Assembly: GCA_949987705.1 (NCBI GenBank) | Contig: OX465281.1 | Span: forward strand, 100,162,326 to 100,226,325 | Direction: 5' to 3' | DNA: 64,000 bases | DNA from: Thereva unica | Lineage: Eukaryota; Arthropoda; Insecta; Diptera; Therevidae | In this document: positions 1 to 11,334 of the stretch, piece after piece | Layout of the letters: the number at the start of each line of letters is the position of its first letter | How positions within the stretch are numbered: position 1 is the stretch's first letter | Position numbers and translations under genes: made by a program | The notes under the pieces: model-generated | Seen by the model: the letters and a program-made list of their open reading frames with translations, nothing else | Told to the model about the DNA's origin: nothing | Database searches by the model: none

Positions 1-1560
1 AGGTCAAACCGTCTGCCATAAACATAAGGTCGGAAGTAGTTCACTGCCCAGACAATTGCAAGCAGCTCCTTTTCAGTTGTTGAGTAATTACGTTCGTGGT
101 CGTTCAATGTTCTGCTCGCAAAACAAATAGGGTGTCCTTCCTGACTTAAAATTGCTCCTAAAGCGAAGTCACTGGCATCTGTAATCAATTTAAATTTCTT
201 TCCAAAATCGGGATATTTTAAGACTGGTGGATTTATAAGGATTCTTTTAAGTTTTTCAAATGTATCTATATAATTTGGATCGTTAGTGTTGATTTTAACA
301 TTCTTTTTCAAATATTTTGTCATACCGTAAGCTATTTTAGCATAGTCCTTTACAAATTTTCGGTAGTATCCGGTGATGCCCAGAAAAGATTTAATCTGTT
401 TCGTGGTTTGAGGTAATTTAATTTTTTGTATGCTTCCAATTTTGTTAGGGTTTGGCTTAATCCCATTTGTTGTAAGTATGTGCCCTAAGTACTCCGTTTC
501 TTTTGCAAGGAATTTGCACTTGTCGACCTGGATTTTCAAATTGTGTTCTCTAAGTTTATTGAATACTTTTTGAATACTTTCTATATGTTCCTGAATTGTT
601 GTACTAAATATGAGTATATCGTCGAGATATACATACAACGCATATTTGGTTTATATACTCTCTTAAAACGGAATTGATGAGTCTCTGAAATATTGCAGGG
701 GCATTTTTAAGCCCGAAAGGCATCCTCACGAATTCGTAGTGTCCCAAGGGTGTCGAGAATGCAGTCTTCTTTCTATCTTCCTCCTTGATTAGCACCTGAT
801 GGAATCCTTTTGCGAGATCTAGCGTCGTGAAGTACTGTGCTCTTCCTAGTTTTTCTAGGATGCTCTCTATATTTGGTATAGGAAATTTATCATCTTCTGT
901 AATTTCATTTAACTTCCTGTAATCTATTACAATTCTCCATTTATTTTCTCCTGAGTTATCTGATTTTTTAGGTACTATCCACAGTGGCGAATTGTAGGGG
1001 GAATTGCTTTCTTTGATTATACCCTGTTCTAGCATATCGTTCATTTGTCTGGTTATTTCCTCTTCGTGTATTTTGGGGTACCGATATATTTTTGAGTAAA
1101 CAGGCCTATTCGTTTTAGTAATAATTTCGTGTTGGATCTCATGTGTATGAGTTATCACTTTGATCTATAGGCTGTGCTTCCAAAGTAAATATCTCGTGAT
1201 ATTGGTAAGGGCATGAGTTAAGAAACCTTGTTCTTTCCCCATTGACTTCCAAACAATCTTCTTTTAAATTTATAATAGCTTGCAGGGGTTTCAGTACATT
1301 ATGACCAATCAATCCATCGAAATCTTTATCTTTAAAACTAGTTAATTTCCAACTCATCCATTTCTTTTCATTGAACTCTTCAGGTAATTCTGTAATAATC
1401 TCCTGGTCCACGATAGTATTCCCGTCTAATGTTTTAAGTAGTATTTTCTGATCTAGTCTAAGTCTTTTATATTGTTTTAATTTTGTTTCATCTAATACCG
1501 TCGTCGTTGAACCTGAATCGATTAAACATTTTAATTTATTTGTACCAATAGTTAATTCTA
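1..1560 (-). pseudogene. Gypsy pol (PR-RT-RNase H), broken and truncated
   Basis: The protease active site is read as a D-S-G-S stretch near 1507-1525, followed by a G-L-I-G flap region near 1310-1330. RT lies at about 600-1130, with [10 protein letters not shown] and [12 protein letters not shown] motifs. The catalytic Y-L-D-D box near 615-635 is disrupted by a perfect 4-bp tandem duplication (ATAC ATAC on the plus strand, 629-636) that shifts the frame. RT thumb and RNase H continue to base 1 in another frame (a [18 protein letters not shown] motif near 70-110). The protein would process Gag-Pol and copy the RNA inside virus-like particles. The frame shifts relative to gag, as usual for -1 frameshifted Gypsy pol. 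The start is not an ATG but the gag overlap near 1560. Confidence 0.9.
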
Positions 1561-2644
1561 CTATCGGTAAATCTGTCCTGTCGGAGGTAATTGAAAATTT
1601 ACTTGTTCGCAGGTATAATTTGCGTCTTGAATATGGTCAACGACCATTGCTTCCGGTTCGTTTTGTTGCCTAAATTGATTTGAATTCCTAAATTGACCCG
1701 AGTTTCTAAAATTGCCTGAATTTCTAAATCGTGGAATAAAATTTTGATTTTGCGGAGTTAAATTTTGTTTTTGTTTTGCAAAGTATTCATTCTGTCTTGT
1801 TTGCCCATAGTTATTTGAATTAGAGTTTTGATAATACTGGTTGTACCTACCTATATTTGTTTCACTATTTCGATTAAAATTCCTATAATCCCTGTCTTTA
1901 GGATATACTCTTTGTGTATGAGAATTTTGCCTGCTTTTAAAAGTTTTATCATTTTTGAAATTACCACTTCTATATCTAATCAACCCTGTTTCTTCTAAAG
2001 TATAATAAGCATCTCTTAAATTTTTTATATCTCTACTAATTATAACACTAGCAAGTATCTAAACCGTTAGTAAAAGTTCTTAAAATTAATCCTTCGTTTA
2101 CTTTAGGTGAGAATTCTACTGGTTTATTTTCGTCGAATTCATATTTCGCATTTAGTTTATCTAATATAATTTTTAAGTTATGGAAATATTCACTTACGTT
2201 ATAATTATTTCTTAACGTTGTGGCTTGATGATATAAATGGAGGTAGCTTTCTCTCACTCCGAAAGTCCTGATTAACTCCTGTTTCACTTCCTTCCAAGAT
2301 GGGTTTCTACCTAAACTTCTTATAGCTTGAAGGGCTGGACCTTGAATCTTGTTGATGACGTCACGTTGAAAAATGTAGTTTTGAATTTGAGGATTCCCAT
2401 TAAAAAGAGGTAGAAATATTTCCACTTCTCTGATGAATGATGATAAATCGTAATCGTTGTTGCCGGTGTATTCCCGAATCCTGGAGGCTTCTTTCAATAG
2501 TTCCGAGATTGGAATTGTATATGGATCTGCATTGGCTGATGCCGCGGTGGCTGCTGCTCCTTGTCCTTCCATTTCGTCCGTTTCCAAATTTGAATATGGT
2601 TTAAAAGTTGAACTCCTTTCCTTAGACTTTGTATCCTTTGGCAT
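1561..2644 (-). pseudogene. Gypsy gag, frameshifted
   Basis: Structural capsid protein. The ATG at 2644 opens a 198-codon frame with the helical errantivirus-like Gag core (a YLHLYHQATTLRNNYNVSEY-like segment). That frame stops at 2048, while the continuation (1561-1983) is in another frame. A one-base indel close to 2046 separates the halves. The C-terminal half is rich in Asn, Gln, Arg and Phe (repeated FRNSGQ/FRNSNQ units) and has no CCHC knuckle, typical of errantivirus Gags, which bind RNA through a basic low-complexity tail. It ends with an opal/ochre region overlapping pol. Start chosen as the first ATG after the leader. Confidence 0.85.
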
Positions 2645-2974
2645 TAGTCACTGTTCGATAAACACAAAGCAATGTCACTGTTCACCTCTTTTTCTGTTGT
2701 ATTTTTTTTTTCAATTCCTTTGTTTTTAATTTTTAAAAAGAACAATAAAAACACAAATTTTTAAACTTATTTTTTTTCTATATTTTTACTTTTACGCACT
2801 ATTCACTCGCTCCCCCTTTATAGATAAAAACGACCTCGTTTTTTTTTTCAAATTTGTTCCACAGTTTGGTACTTTCACTCACTTCTTTGGGTGAAGGTTG
2901 GGGTTAAGCGGATGGAATACAAAATTATTTATTATTTTTGTTTTTTTTCGCCCGATCTCAAATCTTCGGATTGA
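2645..2974 (-). other. Gypsy 5' leader
   Basis: Non-coding leader between PBS and gag ATG, very T-rich on the plus strand with several homopolymer runs. No splice donor could be assigned with confidence. Confidence 0.5.
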
Positions 2975-2975
2975 G

Positions 2976-2993
2976 ACTCCACCGACTGCTCCA
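2976..2993 (-). other. Primer binding site, tRNA-Ser type
   Basis: On the minus strand the sequence directly after the LTR reads TGGAGCAGTCGGTGGAG. This differs by one base in the core from TGGCGCAGTCGGTAGG, the PBS at 56811-56826 and the tRNA-Ser-type PBS known from the 17.6/297 group. It fixes the LTR boundary and the orientation. Confidence 0.8.
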
Positions 2994-2994
2994 G

Positions 2995-3390
2995 AAATAT
3001 TATTGATTTAATTTAATTATGGGGAAAAAGAAAAATAAAATGTATAATTTTGTATAAAAGAAAAACACTAAAATTTCTTTTGACATTTTACACAACTTTT
3101 ATTAATAAAACCAAAGATTAATTGTTAGGACAATGTAGCAACGGTAATTTCGACGGTTGTTCCGAAACTGAACTTAAAATATTTTTATCTTCATTTCGTT
3201 GGTGCATTTGTTGCACTTGAATTTGCTGACTTAGCTTTTATTTAGTTTGCGAATCCAATCTGGAGTCGGATGTTATGTCTACGTCTATGCAAATTTCCTG
3301 GAACGTCGTTGGTAATTTTATTTATGCCAGTTGATGGGAAAATCGTTGTTCCCATGTAATGTGACCCCTTCCGCTGGCCTGGACGTAACT
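2995..3390 (-). repeat. 5' LTR of the partial Gypsy element
   Basis: About 396 bp. On the minus strand it begins AGTTACGTCC, like the AGTTACATGC start of the LTR at 56826-57284, and ends next to the PBS. The second LTR is outside the window, so the boundaries rest on this similarity and on the PBS. Confidence 0.7.
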
Positions 3391-3443
3391 TGCGCGGAAT
3401 GTTACGACGATTGAAAAAATCTATACTCAAAGAAATGGGACGA

Positions 3444-3560
3444 TATATGGGAGATTAGAATTTTATAAGGAAATAACAAATAAAAGAAATAAATAGTAAT
3501 TCAACATAAATTATATTTATAAAAATCAAATATTTTTTTTTAATTCTAATCTCCCATATA
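3444..3560. repeat. Short hairpin MITE
   Basis: Arms of 19 bp (TATATGGGAGATTAGAATT and its exact complement at 3542-3560) flank an AT-rich 79-bp spacer. It may be a TA-inserting MITE. No coding content. Confidence 0.6.
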
Positions 3561-3839
3561 CCTCCCTGGAGGTGATCTCGCTCCATTGGGATGTTTCATT
3601 ACTGCCTTCTCAAATCTATGGCACAATATGCAATCTGTTGTTCCCAGCCAGTCTGTTAGCCTCACCTATTCAGCCAAACTTATCAACTCAAACTCCCGTC
3701 TATATCTATAAATTCAACTCAACCCAGGTAGCAGAGTTGAGTCGAGTTCAGTCGATTCTAACTCAACTGGACTCGCGTCTACATGTAGTTGGACTCGCGT
3801 TCAACCTGAGTTCAACTCATCATGTGTACGTACTATAAG

Positions 3840-5520
3840 ACACTTCATTTGTCGCCTTTCAATATTAACAAAAAAAATATCGAAAGAAAAATTGGAAAAA
3901 CAAATTATTGCCTAGTTTTATTTACTTCATCTTTTATTTAAATCAGAAAAAATTGGTACATAAGACTCCTTAAGGAATATTTGCACACAAAATACGTTCG
4001 CTTTTCTGAAACGCTTCATTTTCGTCGTAACTTTCTGTATAGGTACATGAATAAATTTTAGCCTTCCTTCCTTTTTTAATATTAAGGTCACGTAACCAAT
4101 TTGCTCCTGTTTCCAGCAGCCATGTCCCGGCTGTCTTCCTGACAAGTGACAAATATAATGAAGTTACCTCGTGGCGTTCGTTCCCTCTTGAAATGCTCGG
4201 AGAAAGGAAATAAGGATATTTCAAGCATTTTAATTTATAATTTATCCCATGATGTGAATGATGTTCCTGGTATAAGAGACGTCTGTGGTGGAAATACAAA
4301 AGTATGCATTAAATCAATTATAAATGTACATAAAACAAAAACTATTTCTGATTTGAATAAAAATCACGTTTTTAAAATACGAGAATCAACTTTGCACGAA
4401 AACCATCAGCGGTCGTGTTTCAAATGAGAAATCTGTACTTAAAAGGTTAAACAATTAAAACCATTGATTTTGGAATGAATGCTATGAATAGAATGTACCT
4501 TGCAAAATGTATTCATATTTTCAACCTACGATACTGCAGCGGCATGGCGGCAGTATCCGGTTGTTACTAGAGCTCCTGAAATTCCTTGCAGCTCCTGCCT
4601 AGCTTAAGTAGTGGAATAAAACCCAACCATAGAACAATGGTAAATTCCAAGTGGTGTTCGCTCTCGTTGTTAGTGCTTGTCTGCCACGAACCTATAGGAT
4701 ATTAAAATCTTACGTGAGAAATAGGTTTGCCTTGTTTCAACAGTTGCAAAATACCCCATTTGCCAACTGAGTTACGTATCTTTATATAGATTCCAACCTA
4801 ATGTAGGAACTTCATGGCGCTGTTATATTTGTCACATATTGTTTCATATTTTAGATTGCTTCTTAATAATTCAATTTTGCTCTTATTAATTCAGAGATCA
4901 ACAAGTGTGACTGAATTCGAACCGACGATAAACTATGTAAAATGAGAGGAATCACACTTTGTGGGATCTCAAGTATATGTCAATGAACTTTAGGTCTGTA
5001 CTTTGAGATGTTTTACGACTTTGGAAATACTGACTACGGCAGATTGTGTTCTTCTATTTATAAACCACCTGAGTGTGGCCGGAAGGGGAACTTCCAGTCA
5101 ATGTACGAAAAAAACGGCCAAACCTGGAAATCCTGCCAAACAGCACCAATTTGCACCAAAATTTGGATTTGAGTTCTGCTTGCTCTCTATTTCAAAGTTA
5201 TTATTATTACTAGCATAAAACCCGCGTGCCTTGCAACGCCTTTAAAAACTGGTTATTATGTGCAATGTTTTCCTTAAAAAAACCAACAAAAAAGTCAGCT
5301 GTTATTATCCCTAAAAAGGGTTTATTATAGTGCATTTTTTTAATAAACATGGTAAACAAATTGCTGCGAATATCACCTCTGCTCAACAAATCTGCAAGTT
5401 TTGAAGCAGAGATTGGCAGGTATATGTCATCAAGAAAAGTGACATTTTAGGGTTTGACGAACGTTCGTTAAGTTTGTTCGCCTATTTACGTGGATGTAAG
5501 AAATTATGAAGCAATCACAA
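3840..5520. other. Interior without recognisable genes
   Basis: Several short open frames occur on both strands (longest 109 codons at 3970-4299, minus), overlapping each other and without recognisable motifs. I see no RNA gene. The stretch CCCGCGTGCCTTGCAACG at 5221-5238 recurs at 28663-28680, so this is repeat-derived sequence. Confidence 0.5.
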
Positions 5521-5526
5521 ATGAAT

Positions 5527-5672
5527 CCTTACTAATATTATAAATGCGAAAGTAACTCTGTCTGTCTGTCTGTCTGTTACGCTTTCACGCCTAAACCACT
5601 AAACCGATTTTGATGAAATTTTCTACAGACATAGTTTAGACCTTGGAGACGGACATAGGCTACTTTTTATGG
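5527..5672 (+). repeat. Dispersed TGTCTG-type repeat module (Helitron/RTE-associated)
   Basis: An AATATTATAAATGCGAAAGT block is followed by (TCTG)n and then a CCGATTTTGATGAAATTT stretch ending in GGACATAGGCTACTTTTTAT. From general knowledge this module is found in many insect Helitron- and RTE-derived repeats. A short part recurs at 7280-7305. The hairpin at 5674 starts exactly at its end. Confidence 0.55.
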
Positions 5673-5673
5673 A

Positions 5674-6076
5674 GAAATAAAATAAATGGTTAAAAAAAAT
5701 TTTTAAAAAAAATTCTTTTCATTAACTAAAAAATGTACTGAAAAGTAAAAAATAAAAAATATTTTAAAGAAAGCGTGAAATTTCAATTTTAATGAAAAAG
5801 TTAATTAAAAGAATGGCGCATTTTTCATCAAAAATTGAAAATATAACTGTAAATCGCGTGAGATTTACAATAACCCTCAATTTTTTGCTTTGTTAATTTC
5901 AAATTCTAACAAAATTTTTTGATGAAAAATGCGCCATTCTTTTAATTAACTTTTTCATTAAAACTGAAATTTCACGCTTTCTTTAAAATATTTTTTATTT
6001 TTTACTTTTCAGTACATTTTTTAGTTAATGAAAAGAATTTTTTTTAAATTTTTTTTTTAACCATTTATTTTATTTT
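5674..6076. repeat. Long hairpin (inverted repeat with ~164-bp arms)
   Basis: Arms 5674-5836 and 5912-6076 are near-perfect reverse complements separated by a ~75-bp loop. Differences between arms are a handful of bases, mostly in the A/T runs, so the fold is young or maintained. No coding content. Confidence 0.9.
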
Positions 6077-6084
6077 CTACTTTT

Positions 6085-6275
6085 TAGTTTATTATATGTA
6101 TTCCGCCATTTTATGATGGCAATTGTATTAGATTTAAAATTACGTCACACAGTTTACTGTATTCATTTGATACCCATGTCGTGGGCTCGGTGGAACATAA
6201 TTGCAAAAACGGCCGCCATCTCGGAACCGTCTTCTTGATTTTTTTACAAAAAGGTCAGATTGCATTTAGTACTTA
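6085..6275. repeat. Dispersed GCCGCCATTTT repeat, diverged copy
   Basis: Contains TTCATTTGATACCCATGTC and CGCCATCTCGGAACCG, shared with 6632-7170, 30115-30135, 31205-31390 and, in reverse orientation, with the satellite at 33000-34200. Confidence 0.7.
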
Positions 6276-6631
6276 TACATGATGAGTTGAACTCAAGTTG
6301 AACCCAAGTCTAACTACATGTAAACGGGAGTCGAGTTGGGTTAAGGTTGACTGAACTTGACTCAGCTCTGCTACCTGGGTTTAGTTGAAATTATGCATAC
6401 GGACTTGAGTTCAGCATTTGAGTAGTTGAATTTAGTTGACAGCAGCATCTCTGTGTTTGTTTGTGATTTTTTGTAACGTGTATTGCTTCTTTATTATCAA
6501 CTCACCCTTAACTCAACTATTCATCTCATCATTCATACACATTAACCACCCGAACTACGAGTGTGTGCAAAATAGGAAGTTGATCGGTTATATTTTCTAC
6601 TTTTTAGTCTATTATAAGCTTTTCGCAATAT

Positions 6632-7170
6632 AGTGTTGGCCGCCATTTTGAATTTGGAATGACGCCACATAGCTTATTGTGTTCTACCTGTCATATCCTT
6701 TCATTTGATACCCATGTCAGAGGGCCGCGGAGCACAATTTCAAAAATCGGGCGCCATTTTGGAACCGCCATCTTGATATTTTTACAAAATGGCCAGATTG
6801 CATTGTCATCCAAACTAAACGTGTATGCAAAATTTCAGCTCTATCCGAAACCGGGAAGTGGGTCAAATTTAACTTCCAAGATTTGACGACAAACAGTGTA
6901 AGTGTTGGCCGCCATTTTGAATTTGGAATGACGCCACATAGCTTATTGTGTTCTACCTGTCATATCCTTTCATTTGATACCCATGTCAGAGGGCCGCGGA
7001 GCACAATTTCAAAAATCGGGCGCCATTTTGGAACCGCCATCTTGATATTTTTACAAAATGGCCAGATTGCATTGTCATCCAAACTAAACGTGTATGCAAA
7101 ATTTCAGCTCTATCCGAAACCGGGAAGTGGGCCAAATTTAACTTCCAAGATTTGACGATTTGACGACAAA
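6632..7170. repeat. Tandem duplication, 269-bp unit, two copies
   Basis: The unit starts AGTGTTGGCCGCCATTTTGA at 6632 and again at 6901. The copies are almost identical (one visible substitution, GTCAAATT versus GCCAAATT), so the duplication is recent. The open frames inside (75 and 90 codons) are copies of the same chance frame. The unit belongs to the dispersed GCCGCCATTTT family. Confidence 0.9.
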
Positions 7171-7309
7171 CAGTGTAAGTTAAATAAAAGAATTTAAAAA
7201 AGGGTTTAAGGGGGTGAAGAGTAAGGGGATTTTTTATCTTTACTTTTTTTTATTGTATAAAAAGTAACTGACTGACAGACAACGCGAAAGTAACTCTGTC
7301 TGTCTGTTC

Positions 7310-9302
7310 CCCAAATGAGTCACTTCGACGTGAATATATGATATCGAGAAACTCCTGTAATTCCATCATCAGGAAGGTCAAAACGTCATTTGACGACAAG
7401 ATGCGAAGTAAGATCCTAAAAACACGCGTAGGCAGCAAAAACTTCTGGTCCTTGGTAACTTCCATCAAGAAGAATTTCACGTCTTCCGCAATTCCTCCAC
7501 TTATCAATGGGGAGGAGGTGATAACAGAAATGTTCGCCTCAAATTCTTCTCTACCCGAAGCTGATACGTCACCACCGGTCCTCGAGCGCAACGCCCATTC
7601 AATGGGCGGGATCTTCTTCAGAACGCGCGAGGTGTATAAATGTCTCAAAGATCTCAACGTCAATAAATCCACTGGCCCAGACAATATTCCCCCTATGGTA
7701 CTTAACAAATGTGCCTCACCTTTGGCTAAACCTCTGCGCAAACTTTTCGCCCTGTCATACTTCTCCGGAGTTTATCCCAACTCTTGGAAACTAGCTCATG
7801 TTCAGCCCATTCCCAAAAAAGGTGAAGCCAGCGACCCTTTAAACTACCGCCCAATAGCAATTACTTCTGTTCTCTCCAAAATCATGGAGATAATAATCAA
7901 TCGAAGGCTGATGAAATATCTGGAATCCAACCAAATTTTACACGACAGGCAGTACGGCTTTAGACCGAAAAGATCTACTGGCGACCTTCTTGTGTGTCTG
8001 ACTGAGGCTGTCAACCAAAACATCCATCGCTTCGGTGAATCTGGTTTGGTTGCTAGATATATCCAAGGCTTTCGACAGAGTATGGCATCCCGCTCTGCTG
8101 CTTAAACTCCAAGCTATTGGTATCGACTCAGTTCTAAGGAACTGGATTGAGAGCTTTCTTTCCAGCCGTTCAATCAGGGTAGTGTTGGATGGCGTTGAAT
8201 CCAACCCTCATTCCATCTCGGCCGGCGTTCCCCAAGGCTCGATTCTCTCACCTGCCCTCTTTCTTATATTCATTAATGATCTGCTCTCAATCCCCTCCAA
8301 CCCACTTCACAGTTTCGCCGATGACGGTACTTTGCGTTACTTCCACACCTTCGATAATATAGGGCAAGCACGTGCCAGACCTTGTCCCGTAGACCGTGAA
8401 CTAATGTCCAATTCTATTAACGGGGACATTGAACTTATTCTTATTTGGGGCCGCAAGAATCGTGTCGAATTCAACGCAACCAAAACTAAGTACTGTCTCA
8501 TCTCTACAAAAACCTGCACCACCCGTCCCTCTATCTCAGTGGACAATAAGAATGTAATGGCTGACCCATCTCTTAACATCCTAGGCGTAACCTTATCTTC
8601 TGATCTGCGATGGAATAATCATATATTCCAAATCGCCAAACAAGCTTCCCAATGCCTGGGTTTCCTCAAGAGATGCAAATTCCTTCTTCGGCCAACTGCT
8701 CTGGCTACAATCTACAAGTCCTTCATTCGGCCCCGCCTTGAATACAACTCGTATATCTGGGCGGGTGCCCCAAAAACCACTTTGGCTTGGCTGGACAAGG
8801 TGCATAACCGCGCCATCAAACTCATTGGCGATAGCACCCTTTGCTCCCCCATCGACCCTTTAAGCCATCGCAGGAATGTAGCAGCCCTTAGCAAATTTTA
8901 CCGCTATTACCATAGCGACTGTTCCACTGAAATCAGAAACCTCATGCCTACACGGCAAATTTTTTCCCGCAACACAAGACTAGCCAACTCGGCTCACCCG
9001 CATACGCTGCAGCCCTCCTCTTCGCGCACATTACGTTTTAGTAGTTCGTTTATAAATAGAACAACTCGATTGTGGAACTCCCTTCCGCAATCGGTGTTTC
9101 CGAACTCATATAATATCTTAGAGTTTAAACGCAAGGCTCATCGACATCTACTCACGCACCCTCCAGACCCCTAACCTATCCTTCCTCCTCTATCCTTCAA
9201 ATCAAGCTTACTACTAGACACTGACCATGACTTGAACGACATGACAGACATGTAGTACAAAGGGTGATTCCTAAGCTTGTATTTACCACATAAAAAAAAA
9301 AA
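7310..9302 (+). mobile_element. Jockey/CR1-like non-LTR retrotransposon, 5'-truncated
   Basis: The element begins inside the endonuclease-RT linker and runs through RT, a ~125-bp 3' UTR and an A-run at 9291-9302, where the 118-bp satellite begins directly. 5' truncation and a poly(A) end are the hallmarks of target-primed reverse transcription. No target duplication could be identified. Confidence 0.88.
7338..9177 (+). pseudogene. Non-LTR reverse transcriptase (ORF2 C-terminal part), frameshifted
   Basis: Two overlapping frames (7338-8105 and 8035-9177) together give one RT. In order: TGPDNIPPMVL (fingers), NYRPIAITSVLSKIMEII, QYGFRPKRSTGD, then LDISKAFDRVWH, AGVPQGSILSPALFLIFIND and the catalytic FADDGTLR. 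The usual thumb and a C-terminal region ending LWNSLPQSV follow. The frame changes near 8040-8055, just before the DISKAFD box, so this copy cannot make a full protein. The endonuclease domain is missing by truncation. RT would copy the element RNA at the nick. The strong G+C and codon contrast with the AT-rich surroundings is retained, suggesting moderate age. Confidence 0.9.
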
Positions 9303-11285
9303 ACGCACAACCTAAACCACTGGAGCTAAAGGGCTGAAATTTTGACAGTGCATCCCTATAATGCCGTGGACATCCACTAAAAAGCTATTTTTCGAAATTC
9401 ATCCCCTAAGAGGGTGAAATGGGGTTTTTCCAAACCGTTGGAGCTATAGGGCTGAAATTTTGGCAGTGCATCCCTCTAATGGCGTGGACATCCGCTAAAA
9501 AGCGATTTTTCGAAATTCATCCCCTAAGGGGGTGAAATGGGGTTTACCCAAACCGCTGGAGCTATAGGGCTGAAATTTTGACAGTGCATTCCTATAATGG
9601 CGTGGACATCCACTATAAAGTGATTTTTCGAAATTCATCCCTTAAGAGGGTGAAATGGGGTTTATCCAAACCGCTGGAGCTATAGGGTTGAAATTTTAAC
9701 AGTGCATCCCTATAATGACGTGGACATCCACTAGAGAGCGATTTTTCGAAATTCATCCCCTAAGGGTGTGAAATGGGGTTTTTACAAACCGCTAAAGCTA
9801 TAGGGCTGAAATTTTGACAGTGCATCCCTATAATGGCGTGGACATCCACTAAGAAGCGATTTTTCGAAATTCATCCCCTAAGGGGGTGAAATGGGGTTTA
9901 CCCACACCGCTGGAGCTGTAGGGCTGAAATTTTGACAGTGCATCCCTATAATGGCGTGAACATCCACTAAGAAGCGATTTTTCAAAATTCATCCCCTAAG
10001 GGTGTGAAATGGGGTTTTTACAAACCGCTAAAGCTATAGGGCTGAAATTTGGACAGTGCATCCCTATAATGACGTTTACATCCAGTAATCCACTAAAGAG
10101 CGATTTTTCAAAATTCATCCCCTAAGGGTGTGAAATAGGGTTTTTACAAACCGCTGGAGCTATAGGGCTGAAATTTGGACAGTGCATCCCTATAATGGAG
10201 TGGACATCCACTATAAAGCGATTTTTCGAAATTCATCCCTTAAGCGGGTGAAATAGGGTTTATCCAAACCGCTGGAGCTATAGGGTTGAAATTTTAACAG
10301 TGCATCCCTATAATGACGTGGACATCCACTAAAGAGCGATTTTTCGAAATTCATCCCCTAAGGGGGTGAAAAGGGGTTTACCCACACCGCTGGAGCTATA
10401 GGGCTGAAATTTTGACAGTGCATCCCTATAATGGCGTGAACATCCACTAAGAAGCGATTTTTCAAAATTCATCCCCTAAGCGGGTGAAACGGGGTTTATC
10501 CAAACCGCTAAAGTTATAGGGCTGAAATTTTAACAGTGCATTCCTATAATGGCGTGGACATCCACTATAAGGCAATTTTTCGAAATTTATCCCCTAAGGA
10601 GGTGAAATGGGGTTTACCCAAACCGCTGGAGCTTTAGGGCTGAAATTTTGACAGCGCATCCCTATAATGGCGTGAACATCCACTAAGAAGCGATTTTTCA
10701 AAATTCATCCCCTAAGGGGGTGAAACGGGGTTTATCCAAACCGCTAAAGTTATAGGGCTGGAATTTTAACAGTGCATCCCTATAATGGCGTGGACATCCA
10801 CTATAAGGCAATTTTTCGAAATTTATCCCCTAAGAGGGTGAAATGGGGTTTACCCAAACCGCTGGAGCTATAGGGCTGAAATTTTGAACAGTGCATCCCC
10901 TTAATGACGTGGACATCCATTAAGAAACGATTTTTCGAAATTCATCCCCTGAGGGGGTTAAATGGGGTTAAGCCAAACCGGTGGAGCTAAACGGCTGAAA
11001 TTTTGACAGTGCATATTTATAATGAAATGGACATTTACTATGAAGCGATTTTTCGTAATTCATCCCCTAAAGAGGTGAAATGGGGTTACCAAACTACTGG
11101 AGCTACAGTGTTGAAATTTGGACAGTGCATCCCTATAATGACGTGGACATCCACTAAGAGGCGATTACTCGAAATGCACCACCAAAGGGGATGAAATGGG
11201 GTTAACCCAAACCTCTGAAGCTGAAGGGCTGAAATTTTGACAGTGCATCCCTATAATCACGTAGAAATGAATGACTCGAAATTCA
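9303..11285 (+). repeat. 118-bp satellite array, forward orientation
   Basis: About 16-17 tandem copies. The anchor GGGCTGAAATTTT (or its variants) starts at 9331, 9449, 9567 and 9685, giving an exact 118-bp period. Each unit contains CCGCTGGAGCTATAGGG, ACAGTGCATCCCTATAATGG, GACATCCACTA and a self-complementary CCCCTAAGGGGGTGAAA stretch. Copies differ by about 5-10 percent by eye. No coding content. Confidence 0.97.
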
Positions 11286-11334
11286 CTTTATTTAATATTC
11301 ATTTGTGATTGCTTCATCATTTCTTACATCCACG

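Larger units (their letters stand above)
1..3390 (-). mobile_element. Gypsy/errantivirus-type LTR retrotransposon, partial
   Basis: Minus-strand element read from its 5' LTR (2995-3390) through leader, gag and the first half of pol; the window edge cuts it inside RNase H, so IN, any env and the 3' LTR are not visible. Order gag-PR-RT-RNaseH and a PBS of the tRNA-Ser type place it in the Ty3/Gypsy group near errantiviruses. Both gag and pol carry frameshifts, so this copy is dead or depends on other copies. Confidence 0.93.
3680..6417. mobile_element. Composite element with ~145-160 bp imperfect terminal inverted repeats
   Basis: The left arm (3680-3838) and right arm (6274-6417) are imperfect reverse complements (both contain ACCCAGGTAGCAGAG and the complement of GATGAGTTGAACTCA), with roughly 20 percent mismatch by eye, so the element is old. 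Each arm is built of short repeats of a GAGTTGAACTC-like motif. The interior is a mosaic: 3840-5520 has no recognisable coding sequence, then come a TGTCTG-type module, a long hairpin and a dispersed repeat. Confidence 0.6.

Noticed and set aside
3970..4299. 109-codon frame on the minus strand
   Set aside because: Overlaps other frames on both strands, no motif, no family resemblance and no neighbouring coding sequence.
6659..7155. Two frames encoding almost the same 75-90-residue protein
   Set aside because: Both lie in a recent 269-bp tandem duplication of a dispersed non-coding repeat, so the identity is due to duplication, not selection.
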